A stretch of 64,000 nt of DNA from Lunularia cruciata (GCA_948567375.1 OX419755.1:77646931-77710930), one strand, 5' to 3'; shown: positions 1-13,000, numbered from the stretch's first letter. Numbers and translations: made by a program. Notes: generated from the letters alone by a model not told the origin.

Positions 1-2401
1 TGATGCACGCGTCACTGTTGAGCATCTCTGGTCAGTTGTTTCCTCCACACCTGGCTTCCGGATCGTGGGTCGTGGACAAACAAGACTTCAAAGCTTCACA
101 AGACTGATGACTTCTCTTTAAGGCTCTTTCCCCGAATCGTTGCTTGGAGGCTCAGAAGGGTGGTCTACGCACGGGACGAGTTCAAACGCGTGGTCTGGAA
201 CTAAGCGGGGCTGGCTTACGTGGCGTGGTTGCCATTGTCAGCACACGGGTGGTATTCAATCCAACAATGATGATGTGGATGTGAGCAGAGCAACACTCGG
301 CATGGCTCTATTCCCTCCCATTCCATGGATGATGTGCCATGTCTAGTAGCTTGGCAGGTACTGTAGCGTACGTACTGGACTGGCGGTCGCTCATCGGATG
401 AGCGACCTTGCTTGAGAACAACGCAGTGACTGAGTAACCGGCTGGACTACTGCTTGAGCACGAGAGAGAGAGAGAAAGAGAAAGATTACGAGCCACAAAC
501 AGAGATACTGAAAGTTTCAGAAATTTGCGAGCACTTGAGTTTAGCTCAGCTTGCAACTAGTTTTGCTCAAAAGAAAGGAAAGGAAGGGTGAGTGGGAGCC
601 GGAGAGAGTGAGAGAGTACTGTATCAAGAAAATCTGTATTCTCAGGTGGGATGCATCTCCATCTTGTGACAAGGTGTTCGCGTTTTAGAATTACGGGAAC
701 ATACGATGACAAAAACATTGACAAAACAGTTGAGAAGAAGTTTAATATGTGCGTAGTTTATGCAGTACGTTGTATGAATGAATGATATATTTGTCTAAGT
801 ACTAAGTCTCGTCAGTAACTAACTTAACAAGAGCGCCTGAGTTGTCTGGTTACTCTAAGCGCTAAGAATTTTCTGCAAGTCCTGGGCCTGTGTTCCCGGA
901 GGTGCAAGATCTGGATAGTATACACGATCTGTTGTGGCGACCAGGAGATTTACGAGCTCAGAAACTACTTGTAATCGACCCTTCGCTGCCATATCTTTCA
1001 GAATAGTAGATTGACATCGGAAACGTTTCTGTGAACGCAGCGAACAGATACTCTACCACTGGACAATAATCTTGGAGAGAAGCTGGACTATGACAGAAGG
1101 ATAAACTTGGTTCGCTCCTTGTCGAAGGAGACAGGATTTACAGGGCCTTGGGACGATTTCTTACAGTGACGTAGATGCAAGCGAATGCGAGGACGTGGGA
1201 ACGACTGATGCTGCGGAAAGAGTGAAATGTTCTAGACCTTGCTTTCACTTGATTGGACATGTACGGAGGAACGATCGGAGATCATGTAGGCATAACGGGG
1301 ATGTTACTATGGGCCGAAACTGGGATTTGTTTTCGTCTATATGGTGTTGAGCGCCAGGTTATCCCTTTCTTTGAAACTTGCAAGGAGACGAAATCCTTCA
1401 TCAAGCTTTTACAGTTTTTTGTTCACGACGCGTCGATCGAAGCCTTAAGGAGTCCATAGCACCGCAAAACAATCGGTTGATGATGGGGGTAAATAGGCGC
1501 ACATCTATTTATTGCTGGCCTTCGCCACTGGTTCACACAAGGAAGGCGGTGGGTTACACATGGACATAGGTTTACAGATTTTCTGCTTAGATCTTTGAGA
1601 AGTAAGTTCCTCCCGGCAATCGCTTGAGAAGATATCCGTGAGAAGCCAGCTGGATAAACGTAGGCTTGATAGAATCAGGTGATTTACTGCCGTTGCTATC
1701 TCGCGTGGGCCAAAGCCAAGAGTAAAGCGCCAGTGGAGCGCTGCTTCCAAAACCAATATCAACGAAGTATGTCATTATGGGGTTTTCAGGGTGGGGAGAA
1801 CACACTTTCTACCTGGTCTTCCCTGAGTCAGGTGATTGTTGAATCCGTTACGCCCTCTCTCTTCTCGAACTATTTACTCATACTAGCATCAATCACTCTC
1901 ATTCTTGCCTATTATGGCATCTGCTAGGTCATCAGCTGTTTGAAAATGGGGTGGATCGGCCTTTCTACTTTTTTCGTCACTTGTAACTTCTTCCAAGGCA
2001 TGTTCAGTGGTCACTTAAAACATATGCTGTCACAAGTTGCCGCACATATCTCTAAATAAATACATGCCGATTAAACTGGTTCCAACAAATTTATAATTGT
2101 AGGCGGAGTACACGTTATCTTTCTTTGAGAACGTAATTGCCATCATGAGTTCGTAAGAGTCTTAGCCTCAGCAGTCCTCTGAAGGAGTAAAAAGCTTGGA
2201 CTTACTCGTTCATCAAGAGATTTGACCCAGTCTGCATCTTATACGCCGATGCAGATTGTAGAGCTACCGTGGTTTTGGAAGTCTGAACGCCCTGCTCTCT
2301 CACTGTCAGTGTTAGTATGCCAGATATCTTTCCAGTCTGGAGACGAAGGAGAAATGAGTGTTCTGATTTGACTACTAATTGTCGAAACTCATGTTCTGCA
2401 G
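1..2401 (+). other. Upstream region of the LNK gene, probably promoter, 5' UTR and unfound first exon
   Basis: No reading frame here resembles a known protein. A GA-rich tract lies near 463-486 with more GA repeats at 601-617, a common sight in plant 5' UTRs. The polypyrimidine-poor acceptor ending at 2401 suggests that at least one intron lies in this stretch. I could not place a transcription start, a TATA box or the first coding exon with confidence, and I saw no exact evening element. Confidence 0.4.
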
Positions 2402-3006
2402 TTCGATGACATGGTATGGAACGAATTTGGAGAGAATGGAGGTCATGTTGTGCCAGATCCAAACGCGAGCCAAACGAACTGGATGGCGAATGGAGATCGT
2501 TGCAGGAGAATGAGTCGAGAAGGCAGCTTCAATGGCTTAACGAACAGGGATTCGTCGACTTCAAGGGGGGGGTCAGATAGTTGCACAGAGACGTCCGAAT
2601 CGGAGCAACTTGATGAAGACAAAAACGAGTCGAAAGAGGAAGTTCCGCTTCAAGACATGCTTTCGAGGGGCTCGTGGACCGATCTTGGGAGTGTGGTCGA
2701 TCTTCCCCTCGAATCGCAACCATTCGTATCCGATCCCTTGACTGTACCGCAAGAAACAGAAGATATATCCTGTAGCGAAGACATGAAGGAGCAAAGCGTT
2801 AGTATGCTCAGTGAAGATGTTCAGCTTTATATTGGAGAAGAGGACGGAAGTATGGTGACCGACCCATTTTCTCTGACTGATGTCGATTCTCAGTCTGGGG
2901 GCTTAGACCTTTTCGTAAATGTAAACACTGCTAGCAAGGCGGAAAGTTTACTTGACTTAGGCTGGGCGAACATCGGTAACCTAGACGACATGGACAAGCT
3001 TTTCAG
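2402..3006 (+). CDS. LNK exon a: N-terminal DDMVW motif to WANIG motif
   Basis: The acceptor AG is at 2400-2401 and the donor GT at 3007-3008; the exon ends after two bases of an Arg codon. It encodes the N-terminal conserved block, an acidic and Ser-rich linker, and the WANIGNLDDMDKLFR block that in LNK proteins lies just before a conserved intron. The frame is open throughout. Confidence 0.85.
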
Positions 3007-6000
3007 GTAAGGCGCTTGGATTATTCTTCTTAGACCTGTTTGATTTGAGCGTAGTTAGTGCTTTGCAAGTTTCCTCGATACCAGCAGGTACACGGATTAA
3101 TCACGTCGTTGTGTGTACAGAAATAACGATGCCTCGTTTGAGCCAGTGATTGCTGGTAGCACAGATGGACTGGAATGGCCATCGTCATCTCCGCATCCGG
3201 TCAGTGACGCTGCCACAGGAATGGATTTCGAGAAGCCTATCTCCGCATCCCAAGGGAAACCCGCAGCGATAAAGGTCGAAGGTGATACGGTGGAGCATAA
3301 ATCCGGACCTGTATCGTGCGATGAATCTGTGGGCGTGCGCTCTTCGGAGAAGCCTCAAGCCTTAGGTGCATTTGAGGACATTCGTTCTGACGTTCCCAGC
3401 ACAAAGGTGTCCAGCCTTCAGACCAGTAGACCTGGGCAGCAACCACCACCACGTCGATTGGAGAAAACCGATGTAGTGCACGAAGCCAAGGTGTGTAGTT
3501 TTGATCCAAGTATGTCCTACTTATCTGCATGAGCACAAGAAGGTCTGCATCTTACACGCCGATGATACTGAGCTGCCACAACTCTCAACTTCCAACGTTT
3601 CTTTGGGTACTAGAGAGGACCCGTAGAATAGGTTGACACTACGAATAGGTGGGGACGACGAGTTGTATTGGCCTCCCTCACTAGTTATTTTCTTCTAGCT
3701 AGCCACGTTTTCTTCTTGCTTATGATGTTCTGTCCATGCAACTGAACGAATGTCCTGTTCCGGTCTTTTGTTTACTTTCCTCTTGACTATTGATGTTTAA
3801 CTTGAAACGGTTACGAGTTGTCGACTATCCGATGATTGGTAGATACCCGGACTCACCTGGTTACTTCCAACAATTAATTTTAGAGTACGTGCTTTTATCT
3901 TAAATTTAATGTTTATCTCTTCTGGTAGTCATCCCAAGCTACCAGAGCAAGGTTGGTGACCCAAGAGGAAGATGGTGGACAGTCCCCTCTGTCTTCACCT
4001 GATAGTGAGAAGGTCAGTCTTGGGCAGGTACGTTTTAAGGCAGCACTTGTAGGCGAAGAGTCCTCGAGTTCGAAGGTCGATCATGATTTGAGTAGAGCGT
4101 GCAGTAGTTAGATAGTTGGACGATTGCCCATTCGAGCCTTCTTAATAATGCTACCTGCATAATCTCATGCACCAACAGAACTTTTGAGCAAGTGTGTGCG
4201 TCTTCGCAAATATGGCTTGTGGGACTAATTTTTATCCCGTCCTGCCATAAAGAGGAGTTTTCCACCTTAGTAGGATTCGTACCTGGAATTCATGTGAACA
4301 TACCTCTGCAGACGTACCTCTGAAGACGTCCAGCCGTGGATTTCGTAGGCAGTTGGAGGGGGCAGACTCACCTGTTCCAGGTTAACTTCAGTAGATCATC
4401 ACTTTAGACTTCATAGACCGAAAGAGACACAGGAGACATCTATTCAGGACATTCAATGCCCGCTGAAAGTCGTTCGTGACTCTACATAAGGATTATACGT
4501 CTGTCAATTTGTGTTTGTTTTCTCTATTTCCTCTGAGTTGATCCTTGCAATGCCAACAGGGGTCACCTGGCTTCGGTAGTGTCAATGTCTTGCAAGGTTA
4601 TCTTCTTTAGATCCACAAATTGCACAACTGTTTACAGTTTCTCTATTACGTATCGTCGTTTGTCTTCAAACTTCGTATGACACACGTCTTCGTCTGTGCC
4701 AGCACTCACGCTTAAGTTGCGTCTTTGAAGTTCCTGAGTCGATGACTACTTTGTGTTTATTTTGAAGTCTGTTTAGCAATCGGGTTAGACGAGATAGAAA
4801 GCATGGGCGATATTTATTCTATGAACCGAGTCCGTTCTCTTTTGCTCATCGTCTTGGTTTTTTCTTCAAATCAACTGCCCTGTTTGTAGACATAGGTAGT
4901 GTAATCGCTTGCGAAGGCTTGGATACCTCCTTGTGGGATTGGAATTTATACCTTGTTGCGCTTTTGCCAGGCACATCGAGCAAGAAGACATGCAGTTAAC
5001 CGAAAACGAAACGAAGAGAGGTTCAGGAGAGGGGCATCATACAGGAAGCTGACCCCTGGACCTCCTTATCCTGCCCCTCATGGTGATATGATGCAACTTC
5101 AAACTCTTCCTCTCCTTATGCCTGGCCAGCAACCACACTTATCAGCTGGCCCTCCACCACCTGGTTTGCAAGTTTTCCCTCCTGCCCCTGCTGCAGGACT
5201 CATGGGGGTACCGCCTCATCCGTTCCAAATGCCGCAATGTGTCCCTTACGTTGAGGTAGGGTATCCACTTCCCCACATGCCAATGATGCAATCCTGCCCC
5301 ACCAAGCCTATGTCACACGTGCAGTATCCCCAACCTATGTTCGTCGACATGCAAAGGCCTCGTATACAATTACAGAAACCTCCTCATAAGCACGGGCACC
5401 CTGTGCCTAGCCCACTCGCTCCCAAAGTACCTCTTCAACCACTTTCAGTAGAGCAGCAACAACAGCACCCAAATCGGCCCAGTTTTGATGCTTCTTGTCC
5501 TCCGCCAACCTCCAGTCCTAGCATGACACCTCAAGAGAAAATGGAGAAATTGCGGTGGCGTCAACAGATGCAAGCGCGGATCGCGGTTGAGCAGCAGCAG
5601 CAGCAGCTTTTAGCTTCTCAGCATGTCGATGGGATTGAACCTCTGATGTTCCAACCACAGCAGCAGCAGACATCGGCACAAGTAGCACCTCAGCCAGGAA
5701 GTTTTCTTACAGAGTCTCCAGAGGGGCGAAGGAAATCTTTAATCGAAGCAGAACCAAGGCGTGCTGTATCAAGTAGGGGTGCTTTTCCAGCAACAGTAAG
5801 TATTGAGGACGAAGAGGGATCTTCACTGGAAGGATCTGTGCTCTGTCAGCTGGAGATGACCATTTCACAGGTAAGCTGTTTCCTGTTTGTATGTCTTGCA
5901 TTTGCCTTTATGCCTAAGTATGGGGTACCTCATCTCTCATATCTGATATTACTCTACGATTTTAGCTACCATCTGGGTAGCTCAATGCATTGCTTCCCAG

Positions 6001-7782
6001 GGCGAACATGAGCGTTATAGTTTGATACTAACCACGACATATAGGTCCTTTATCCTTTCTAGCCAAACCTCCCACCGTCAGCAGCTTTAGTTGTTCTCGA
6101 ACAGCTTCGGTTGATCATGTGCGTACTTGCATTGCACTCTGGAACTGAAATAGCTAAAGAAGAGTGAAGATTTAGACGGCTGCCAGTACTTAATATTCTA
6201 TCCAAAACCCCCACCGTCAGGAGCTTTAGTTGGTCTCGAACAGCTTCGATTGACCATGCGCATACTATTTCTGCAGTCTGAAAGTGACGAGGTTAGATTG
6301 AAGAGACATTTAGACGGTTACCAATGCTGATATTCTACTGGCGTTTTGTAATTGCAGCTAGACATTAGTACAAGGGTGCACATACGGAACGCTTTGTTTC
6401 GTCTAGCCAGGAGCGCCCAAAAACGACGAGCGGCAGGTGGAGAAAACGGGAGCAGCAGTCAAAGCTCAGGTGAACGTAACAGCGGAAGTAACGCCATGGA
6501 ATCTTCAACTGCAGGCGATTCCCCATCTTGCAGAGGATCCAGGTGCAGATTTTGAGTTTCTCTTAGTTGTGCCTCATCGCTTCTCAGTGCTTTTGAGATT
6601 GAATTTGCCCAGTCATTCAAACCATTTCGTTCTGTTTCCCATTACCTTTTCCGTATCGTCAGTTTCAATCCAACACTAATCTCTCTTCTTGTTCGTATTC
6701 TTGGTTAAGTTGGGATTTGAGAGTCTTTGTGTGGGGCCCACTTTGCAGTATTGGGTAACCACGCGTGCTTAGGGTTTTGTATGCTTATGAAATGATTTCT
6801 CCGGCATGGTCTGGTTGATTTATCGAGTATTCATTCATGTGCCAGAGCAACAAGCATGAGCGAGGTGGAGCCAGAGACAAATCGGATCGATCGATCAATA
6901 GCGAAACTTCTGTTCAATAAACCTGAACCTCAATATCTACCGGGAGCCATGTATATTCCGGAAAGTCCGTCGTATCCTGGTTTCCCGCAATTACCTGGAG
7001 GTCCTGTAAATACACCTTGGGGATGGTCTTCCGCAGCTGTCCCCGTCAACAATTGTGTGGGTCCCCCAGGTGCGGTGCATATGCCAACTTCTCTTCCTTC
7101 GGGATGCAAGGCTGAGGAGATATCACCTCTCACTCCTTGGTCTCCTCCTCGGTTGATTAATGATTACAGAGCACCTACTGTACCTCCGGGCCAAATGGAT
7201 CCACGATTTGGGAACAGGATCCCAATGTCCAAGTCGAGAGACAATCTAGGAGGATTGACCTATGTACCTGCTAAAAATTCTGAACGAAAGCAGGAGACGA
7301 GCATGTCACCTGCCCCGTCATTGCAAACTGAAAGCTGTTCACCTCCAGGGCACGCTGTACGAACTACCTATGGGAGCAATTCCACCGCGTCCGCCGCTGC
7401 CTGTCATGTGATGGCCAAGGCGCAAGACCTGGAGTACAAGGGTGATGGACGTAGTGGAACGATGGGGATGGTAGGAGACCAACCTTCATTGAATACTTCC
7501 CCTCCATTCGTGCCCGACAGAGTTTCCTGCCGCTCAAACGGCAACCCTGGAGTGGAGGAAGGAGCACATGGAGGCGAATTCAAGTCGAGTAATGGTAGTG
7601 ATCAAACTTTTGTTGAAGGGGAAGAAACGGCGTGCATTACAAAGGAATGTGTACAGCATTTAGCGTCGGATCAGGACGAAGCTAAAAAACTTAACCAATT
7701 GCCCGTCCTTGAAACTCTTAGTTTCCCTCCAGCCAGGTTAGAGAGGGCATCACATCCTAAGGAGGGATTCTGGAAGTCTTGA
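2402..7782 (+). CDS. LNK: LNK-family circadian clock coactivator, six recognisable exons, N-terminus incomplete
   Basis: Exons read as 2402-3006, 3121-3490, 3929-4027, 4971-5870, 6358-6542 and 6846-7782, all with GT donors and AG acceptors and matching phases, giving one continuous frame to the TGA at 7780-7782. Family hallmarks appear in the expected order: FDDMVWNEFGE followed by HVVPDP near the N-terminus, WANIGNLDDMDKLFR before the first intron, MTPQEKMEKLRWRQQMQA with Gln tracts, LDISTRVHIRNALFRLARSA, and ETNRIDRSIAKLLFNKP. In Arabidopsis, LNK proteins are nuclear, lack a DNA-binding domain and are recruited by RVE8/CCA1-type MYB factors to activate evening genes. The first residues are missing: the frame upstream of 2402 meets a stop at 2369, so either translation starts at the ATG at 2411 or, more likely, a short upstream exon supplies the start. 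LNK1 versus LNK2 type is not decided. Confidence 0.88.
3121..3490 (+). CDS. LNK exon b: Ser/Pro-rich segment after the WANIG block
   Basis: The acceptor AG at 3119-3120 completes the split Arg codon and continues as NNDASFEP, matching the family pattern after the LFR residues. The donor is at 3491 (GTGTGTAG) and the exon ends in phase 0. The encoded segment is low-complexity and probably disordered. Confidence 0.75.
3929..4027 (+). CDS. LNK exon c: short 33-codon exon
   Basis: This 99-bp open segment lies between an AG at 3927-3928 and a GT at 4028-4029. It is in phase 0 on both sides, so including it keeps the frame. It encodes SSQATRARLVTQEED and a Ser/Pro stretch ending in GQ. A second possible donor lies within the exon near 4013 (AAG then GTCAGT), so an alternative shorter form is possible. 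It has no strong family motif and is called on splice sites and phase alone. Confidence 0.55.
4971..5870 (+). CDS. LNK exon d: basic patch, Pro-rich and Gln-rich region, conserved QLEMTISQ end
   Basis: The acceptor AG is at 4969-4970 and the donor GT at 5871-5872; it is exactly 300 codons in phase 0. It begins with a strongly basic patch (HRARRHAVNRKRNEERF) that could serve as a nuclear localisation signal. A Pro/Met-rich region with few acidic residues follows, then MTPQEKMEKLRWRQQMQA and CAG-encoded Gln tracts at about 5589-5607 and 5659-5670. The exon closes with CQLEMTISQ, which joins the LDISTRVHIRNALFRL block of the next exon as in other LNK proteins. Confidence 0.85.
5871..6357 (+). 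other. LNK intron between exons d and e
   Basis: The donor is GTAAGC at 5871 and the acceptor TTGCAG ends at 6357. The intron consists largely of a diverged tandem duplication of about 137 bp, annotated separately. Confidence 0.8.
6064..6335 (+). repeat. Diverged tandem duplication inside an LNK intron
   Basis: Two head-to-tail copies, about 6064-6200 and 6201-6335, share the segments CCCACCGTCAG, AGCTTTAGTTG, TCTCGAACAGCTTCG, TTTAGACGG and a closing TGATATTCTA-like end. Many substitutions and small indels separate them, so the duplication is not recent. Confidence 0.8.
6358..6542 (+). CDS. LNK exon e: LDISTRVHIRNALFRLARSA block
   Basis: The acceptor AG is at 6356-6357 and the donor GT at 6543-6544; it ends after two bases of an Arg codon. 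It carries the most diagnostic family block (LDISTRVHIRNALFRLARSA), corresponding to the LDIGTKLCIRDSLYRLARSA-type segment of angiosperm LNKs, then a Ser-rich tail. Confidence 0.85.
6846..7782 (+). CDS. LNK terminal exon: IDRSIAKLLFNKP block to stop
   Basis: The acceptor AG at 6844-6845 completes the split Arg codon. The exon encodes ETNRIDRSIAKLLFNKP, matching the C-terminal family block, then a long Pro/Ser-rich region to a TGA at 7780-7782. The C-terminal half of Arabidopsis LNKs binds RVE/CCA1-type MYB proteins, so this exon probably carries the partner surface. The region after the block has no recognisable domain. Confidence 0.85.
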
Positions 7783-10700
7783 AGCGATTCATTAATTTGG
7801 CGATGGTCGGGTCAATTTGTAATCTCGTACCAATATGGTGGGGCCTTCTTCCCACTGCAGATAATTCTGAATGTGGCCATCACCTTCGTCCCGGGTTTCG
7901 TTAGCCAGGCCTTATTCATCCTCTGGAAGACGCCCATTAAGGTGAGGCATTCTGCTTCTTTCTGTGTCCCTTGATGTCTGCACTACTTGCAATGACTGAA
8001 CTATACCAACAAGGCTTATGAATTGCAGTGATGCTCGGGCTTATATTTAGTCTGGTACTACATATAACCATCTATTCGTAATCAAATTACTCGATGGTGA
8101 GACTCCCAGGGCATTGTCTCGAAAGCTCGCTAGGCTTTGTCAATTATCTGTAAACCAGGGCTGTTGACTTTTCCTGTCTGTTGGCAATTGAATGAGTGTA
8201 ATGTCCAAATTCCAATCATGTTGGATTCTACAGGAAAGTATTCGCGGCGTTAGGTTCATGGGTAAATCATCTTTGATCCCTAGGGAGTCAGGCCAATTCA
8301 CATCTAATTTCTAATATCTGTCTACTTCCGCACGTTGTTGTCCGAATGTTAACAGAAGGAACTTTGTTTCTATATCAGTCGTAGAGGATGATTTTGATAT
8401 GCGTAAGTGTGGATCTTCCGTTCTTCGAACAACTTCTTGATATATCCTTGATGTGTACGCTGGTATGCAACCTGTTCTAACGAACGGGTCCCTTATACAT
8501 GCACTCCTTCATATATACACCACACGAAATAGATAACCCCTTCACTACATTAAAATGCCTTGGTGATCAACTGCTGAGATTGAAACTGACGTCGAATTTC
8601 TTGATTTGCTTTCAGGTTCACCTTGGTACCGACAGTTGCAAAGCTTTCTCTCTTTTTGAAGGTGTCATCATTTTCACTCTGACATGAATCGGGAAAAGGT
8701 GACGATAAAAGGTAGAAGGTACATTTGTTTCAAAAATACCCCGCGGCTTGCAAGAGTAGCGACTAAGTCCGATTCTTGTCCCGGAGTACCTCTGCTACTG
8801 AAGTGTAAGATCATTGTACCATAGACTCGGATGATCATTTAGTATGGCGAATTCTTTTGACCAGTTGAAGCAACTGATTATGAAGTTGTGTGAGTGGGGT
8901 TGAGAGATGATATCTGCGATAGTTACTTGTAAGATAATTACAGTGAAGGTTTGGTTGAGGAGGCGGACTGGACAAATGTCGATTCTAATGGACTTTTGCC
9001 GTGGCAGGTGAAATTCTGGTGTTTTCTGAGGGTCTGTATGCTAGGTGCTCCTGGTCATGTTGGGTTTTTCAGATAAATTTTGCTCACTGATTAGGAATTA
9101 AAGATACTCGGGTGAAGAAGTCCATAGCTCGGTCATAGAGGCAGCCTTTTCAGGATACACATCGACAAGCCAACATAAGCTGGTGAGTGTCAGTTTGTGA
9201 CTACAGCTTCCCTTGGCCTTGAAACAATTTACTCCATGTCTGATATTTCTCCTGTATATCCTTTGAGTTAGCTTAGGAAGTGCGCTGCAATTTTGTTATC
9301 AGGCTCCACGTTATATAAAGAGACGGGATGACAGGCTTAGACGCTACCAACACGTGATAAATTATTTCACTAAGCTTCAATTTTCCTGCAATATCCATTG
9401 TCTAAATTTGTGGAGATTCATCTGGAGGGCGTGTACTGGTTTCCAATATACTCATGAGGCGCTGGGAGTGACAAGAGATGTCTCAAGTCTGACGATCACT
9501 CTCAACTGTCTTATCGAGGTATGATATCTTCACATTGGACTCGACTGGAGATACTGAGTGTGGTGTCACTATGGGCAGTCCAAGTACACCCTTCTCTCTG
9601 GCAACTATTGCATGTTACGAACCTTTTGCATACCTCCCGATTATATAGAAAGGCTTCATAAACTGTATTCTGGGAAGTCAGCAACTAGGCGAGTCCTTGT
9701 CCTGTGGGATAGTCAGTTTTATCTGTCATACCAGCATCTTTGTTCGATCTCACTTTTTGCAGCCTTCTTCCGGAGTAATCAATTTAGTTTCTATCATGTT
9801 AACTAGGATGTAGAAGGAGACCAGTCTCTGCTGCTGTATTTATGAACCGTCTCAGATGGAGGCGGTGACAGCGTCAGCCTCTTAGAGTTGTCACTCGGGG
9901 GGTTCGTAACTTGGCATGGTCTATCATAATAGAGTAAGTCAACTCATGAGGAAGCGAACTTGCTACTAAGGCTTTGGTGAAGGACATACGTCACGACTTT
10001 TTGTTCTCTAGTCCCAATTGCCCCTGTAGTGTCTGCAATTTTAAGTAACTTACAGAGCAGTTGCAATTGCTGAGGCGGTGCAAACAAGCACTGAACGTGC
10101 TCGGGTAGTATGAAAATTGGATTCAATCTTCCCAAATACTAGGATGCGATTGAATTTAGCGTGCATATCCCATCGCAAGTCGTGTGATATCACGGTCCTG
10201 ATGGGATGGAAGTAATCACAACATGGAAATCACCCTGTCGAATCGGTGTGAAGTTACAACTGTTCGATACAGCTCGAAGTAAGAATTCACAGCAAAACAC
10301 AGAAGACGGTATATCGCTTGAGTATCCAATACTCCGTAGTTGAGTAGTCCACAGTGTGCAGGTGGTATACTTTGGTAACAAAGGAAGAAAGTTGTTGACC
10401 ACCTGTCACGATGTGTAGATCTTTTAGTACGTCTGTAGTACACTATCCAATGTACCAACGTCTTTGCTGGTTAGTTTGGTGGCCACAGTCTGCTGCTAAG
10501 TGGCTGTAGCTTTCTTCATTGGAAGTTATGCGTACTTCAGTCCGAAATTCACTCTTCATTCAAGGACCCGTTTCATCTTTTGCATAAAGGCCCACTTCCA
10601 TTAGCTGAAGTAGTGCATAAGCTGAAATCTGAGATTAGAGTATCTATAGCATGAATCTGTAGGAATAAAATATGCTAAGAGATGGAATTGTCTCAATTTG

Positions 10701-13000
10701 TATCCCAATTCTTCTCCTAGCCGTTTCTTGTCATGGAGAGAAATTTAAAAGCGCTGTATTCCACACAAAATATGGCATGTAGAGAATGGATCCCGCGCTT
10801 TCCGAACGGATTCTGCTCCCATGGCTCGAATATGTCATGGAAAGGAATATGGAATCTAGGCGTAAGGAAACAAATCGGGTAGCATAGCTTCCGTTCACAA
10901 GTAAATCGTCTGAACGGCATTTTATGTGTTAACAACGTTCTCGTGAGCATTGATGCTGGCAGGGGCTCAAAATGTTCATCGTTTTTGATCATCCCCGGTA
11001 GGTTGTAGGCAGCTCATTCGGGTTAAGCTATTTTGTTTCGATTATGATTTTGAAAAGTTGACTCCTGATTCAAATCTAGTATTCTGGTTGCTTGAATTTG
11101 TCAGTTTCAGCTGAAAGCGCGGATGGTATTGGTTGTCTCCATTTTTTCTTCGTGCAGTTCCTTAAGTTGTAAGTATTATCGTCGCCGCAAGTGCTCAGCC
11201 CTTTCCACGCCACCAGCACATTCTATATGTTCAGTGTTTTACCCAAATGTTGCCATGAGAGGTTTGGAGCTCATTGTATCTTCTGGATTCACCTTTGGAT
11301 TCCTTGTAACCCATACGTCTTAGCATGTACACGGTTTCCCAGGCCTGTTTGTTTTAATGACTTTTGGATGGTGGTGTGAAATAGTTTATCTGCTGAGTTG
11401 AAGATTCTAAGCGATGTGCATTCCCGTCGCATTTGCATGTCATAGAAGTTGGGAGCGCCATGAAACGAGGTTATCCGTTGTCTTAACTGAACAGCAGTAG
11501 GCGCTGTATGTCACAGCCTGCCAGAGACATCCTTACGAGCACTTTCAGAACAGGAGGCTTTGATGTGCAGATATTCCTGTGTTACATTAGGAGCAATTTC
11601 AAGTTGTTGAAAAATGTTTCATATTCGACAAGACCACCGAATATCATGCAACCTCTCTAGCGACGCCTGAGGTAGTGTACAAGTGTGTTTTGCATTACCT
11701 CGCGGTAAGAGCTGTACTCTAGAACACCGTTTTCTTGCGGATGATGAAGCTTTCATATCCCTCGGTTTCAAATTCCGTGAAGAGTTCAAAAGCAGCTGTT
11801 AATCAATAATCCATTCAATTCCTGGCCGTGGTTGCATTCGTGAATAAAGCGTGGATCATAATGGGCTGTAAAGTCCGCTGCCTACGTATGCATTTGATCT
11901 GAATTTGTGCGTAGGCTGAAAGGTCATCTTTTCTACTAAACAGTTTCTACTGAATAGTTGCTATCTTTGTCCTGGTTAGACTGTACTAAACTTCAGCAAA
12001 GATTATCATTCGTTCTTACGTCTATTTTGCGACTTCTTTCGTCAGTCTGGTTGGTCGCTTTCTTTCAGTGTGACTTTAGTCAACGGAGAAGGTGTTTCGA
12101 AGGCCTGCTCCCTGAGCGCATGGAAGAGAAAAGTTGGTAGAGCAATAGAGCTTTCTTTTTACACTACTTCATACAGGTTTTACCGTCTGGTTCATCTGTT
12201 TGCTTCCTTGTGTCGTAGGATGTGAATAGCATCCGTAGAAACTTGAAAAACTTGGAATCGTTACTTTGCGCGGAATTCCGTTCGAGCAGGAAAGAGGAAT
12301 AGCATCACTACTCTTTCAGGTTGTGAAAATGAACTGGAATAGGAGTAGAGAGCGTGGCGATCTGTCACGTGTCAGAAGCTTGTGTATGAAATGAACAAAG
12401 GAGTGGGTAAGAAGTTGCAAGTGGGAAGTAAAGAAGGCACTCCGGGTCCGGAAGCAAAGGAGGCACCTTCGAGTTATATTGGTTGGAATCTCCGTTTCGC
12501 CGGCTTTCGTCTACTTGACGAGGATTATAAGATTTAGCTATGAGATTTAGCGAGTACAGTGACGGACAGGCTACATGTCCTGCAGTGTCGATCAGCGAAC
12601 GATGTGGGTGGAAGCAAAAGATGTAAAGAAAAAGGACCATCATACTGTACCACAGATTTATACAAGCGTCAAATATGATAGTTTGTGAAGTCAATAACTG
12701 CGTATATCTTTTGAGCTTTTTGCCCTATCCTATTGCTACGCACCGTAAGCTTAGCCCGCCAGAGTGTAGCAAATGATTTTTTTCTAACATTGTTCACATG
12801 TCCAAATGATATGGTGGACAGTCTGTAATCTCTTTGAGAAAATGCCAAGCAAAATGGAGATGAGTTGTGTACGCATGGACTCCCATCCAACATAGCAGGC
12901 AGTGCAGACATCTGAGGTTTACTGTATCTCGTGTACTACAAACTTCTGGTGACTAACGCATCACATTATTTTCTACAAGCTGCTGTCCTTGGTCTCCAAA
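7783..13000. other. Region downstream of LNK, no gene recognised
   Basis: The first few hundred bases are presumably the 3' UTR. Beyond that there are only short, unconvincing open frames on both strands, with no recognisable domain, RNA gene or transposon ends. Base composition resembles the LNK introns. Weak or spliced genes with very short exons cannot be excluded by eye. Confidence 0.4.

Noticed and set aside
4971-5060. CCT domain (CONSTANS/TOC1 type) in the clock gene
   Set aside because: Only a short basic stretch resembles it; the rest of the CCT pattern is missing, and the other exons match LNK blocks instead.
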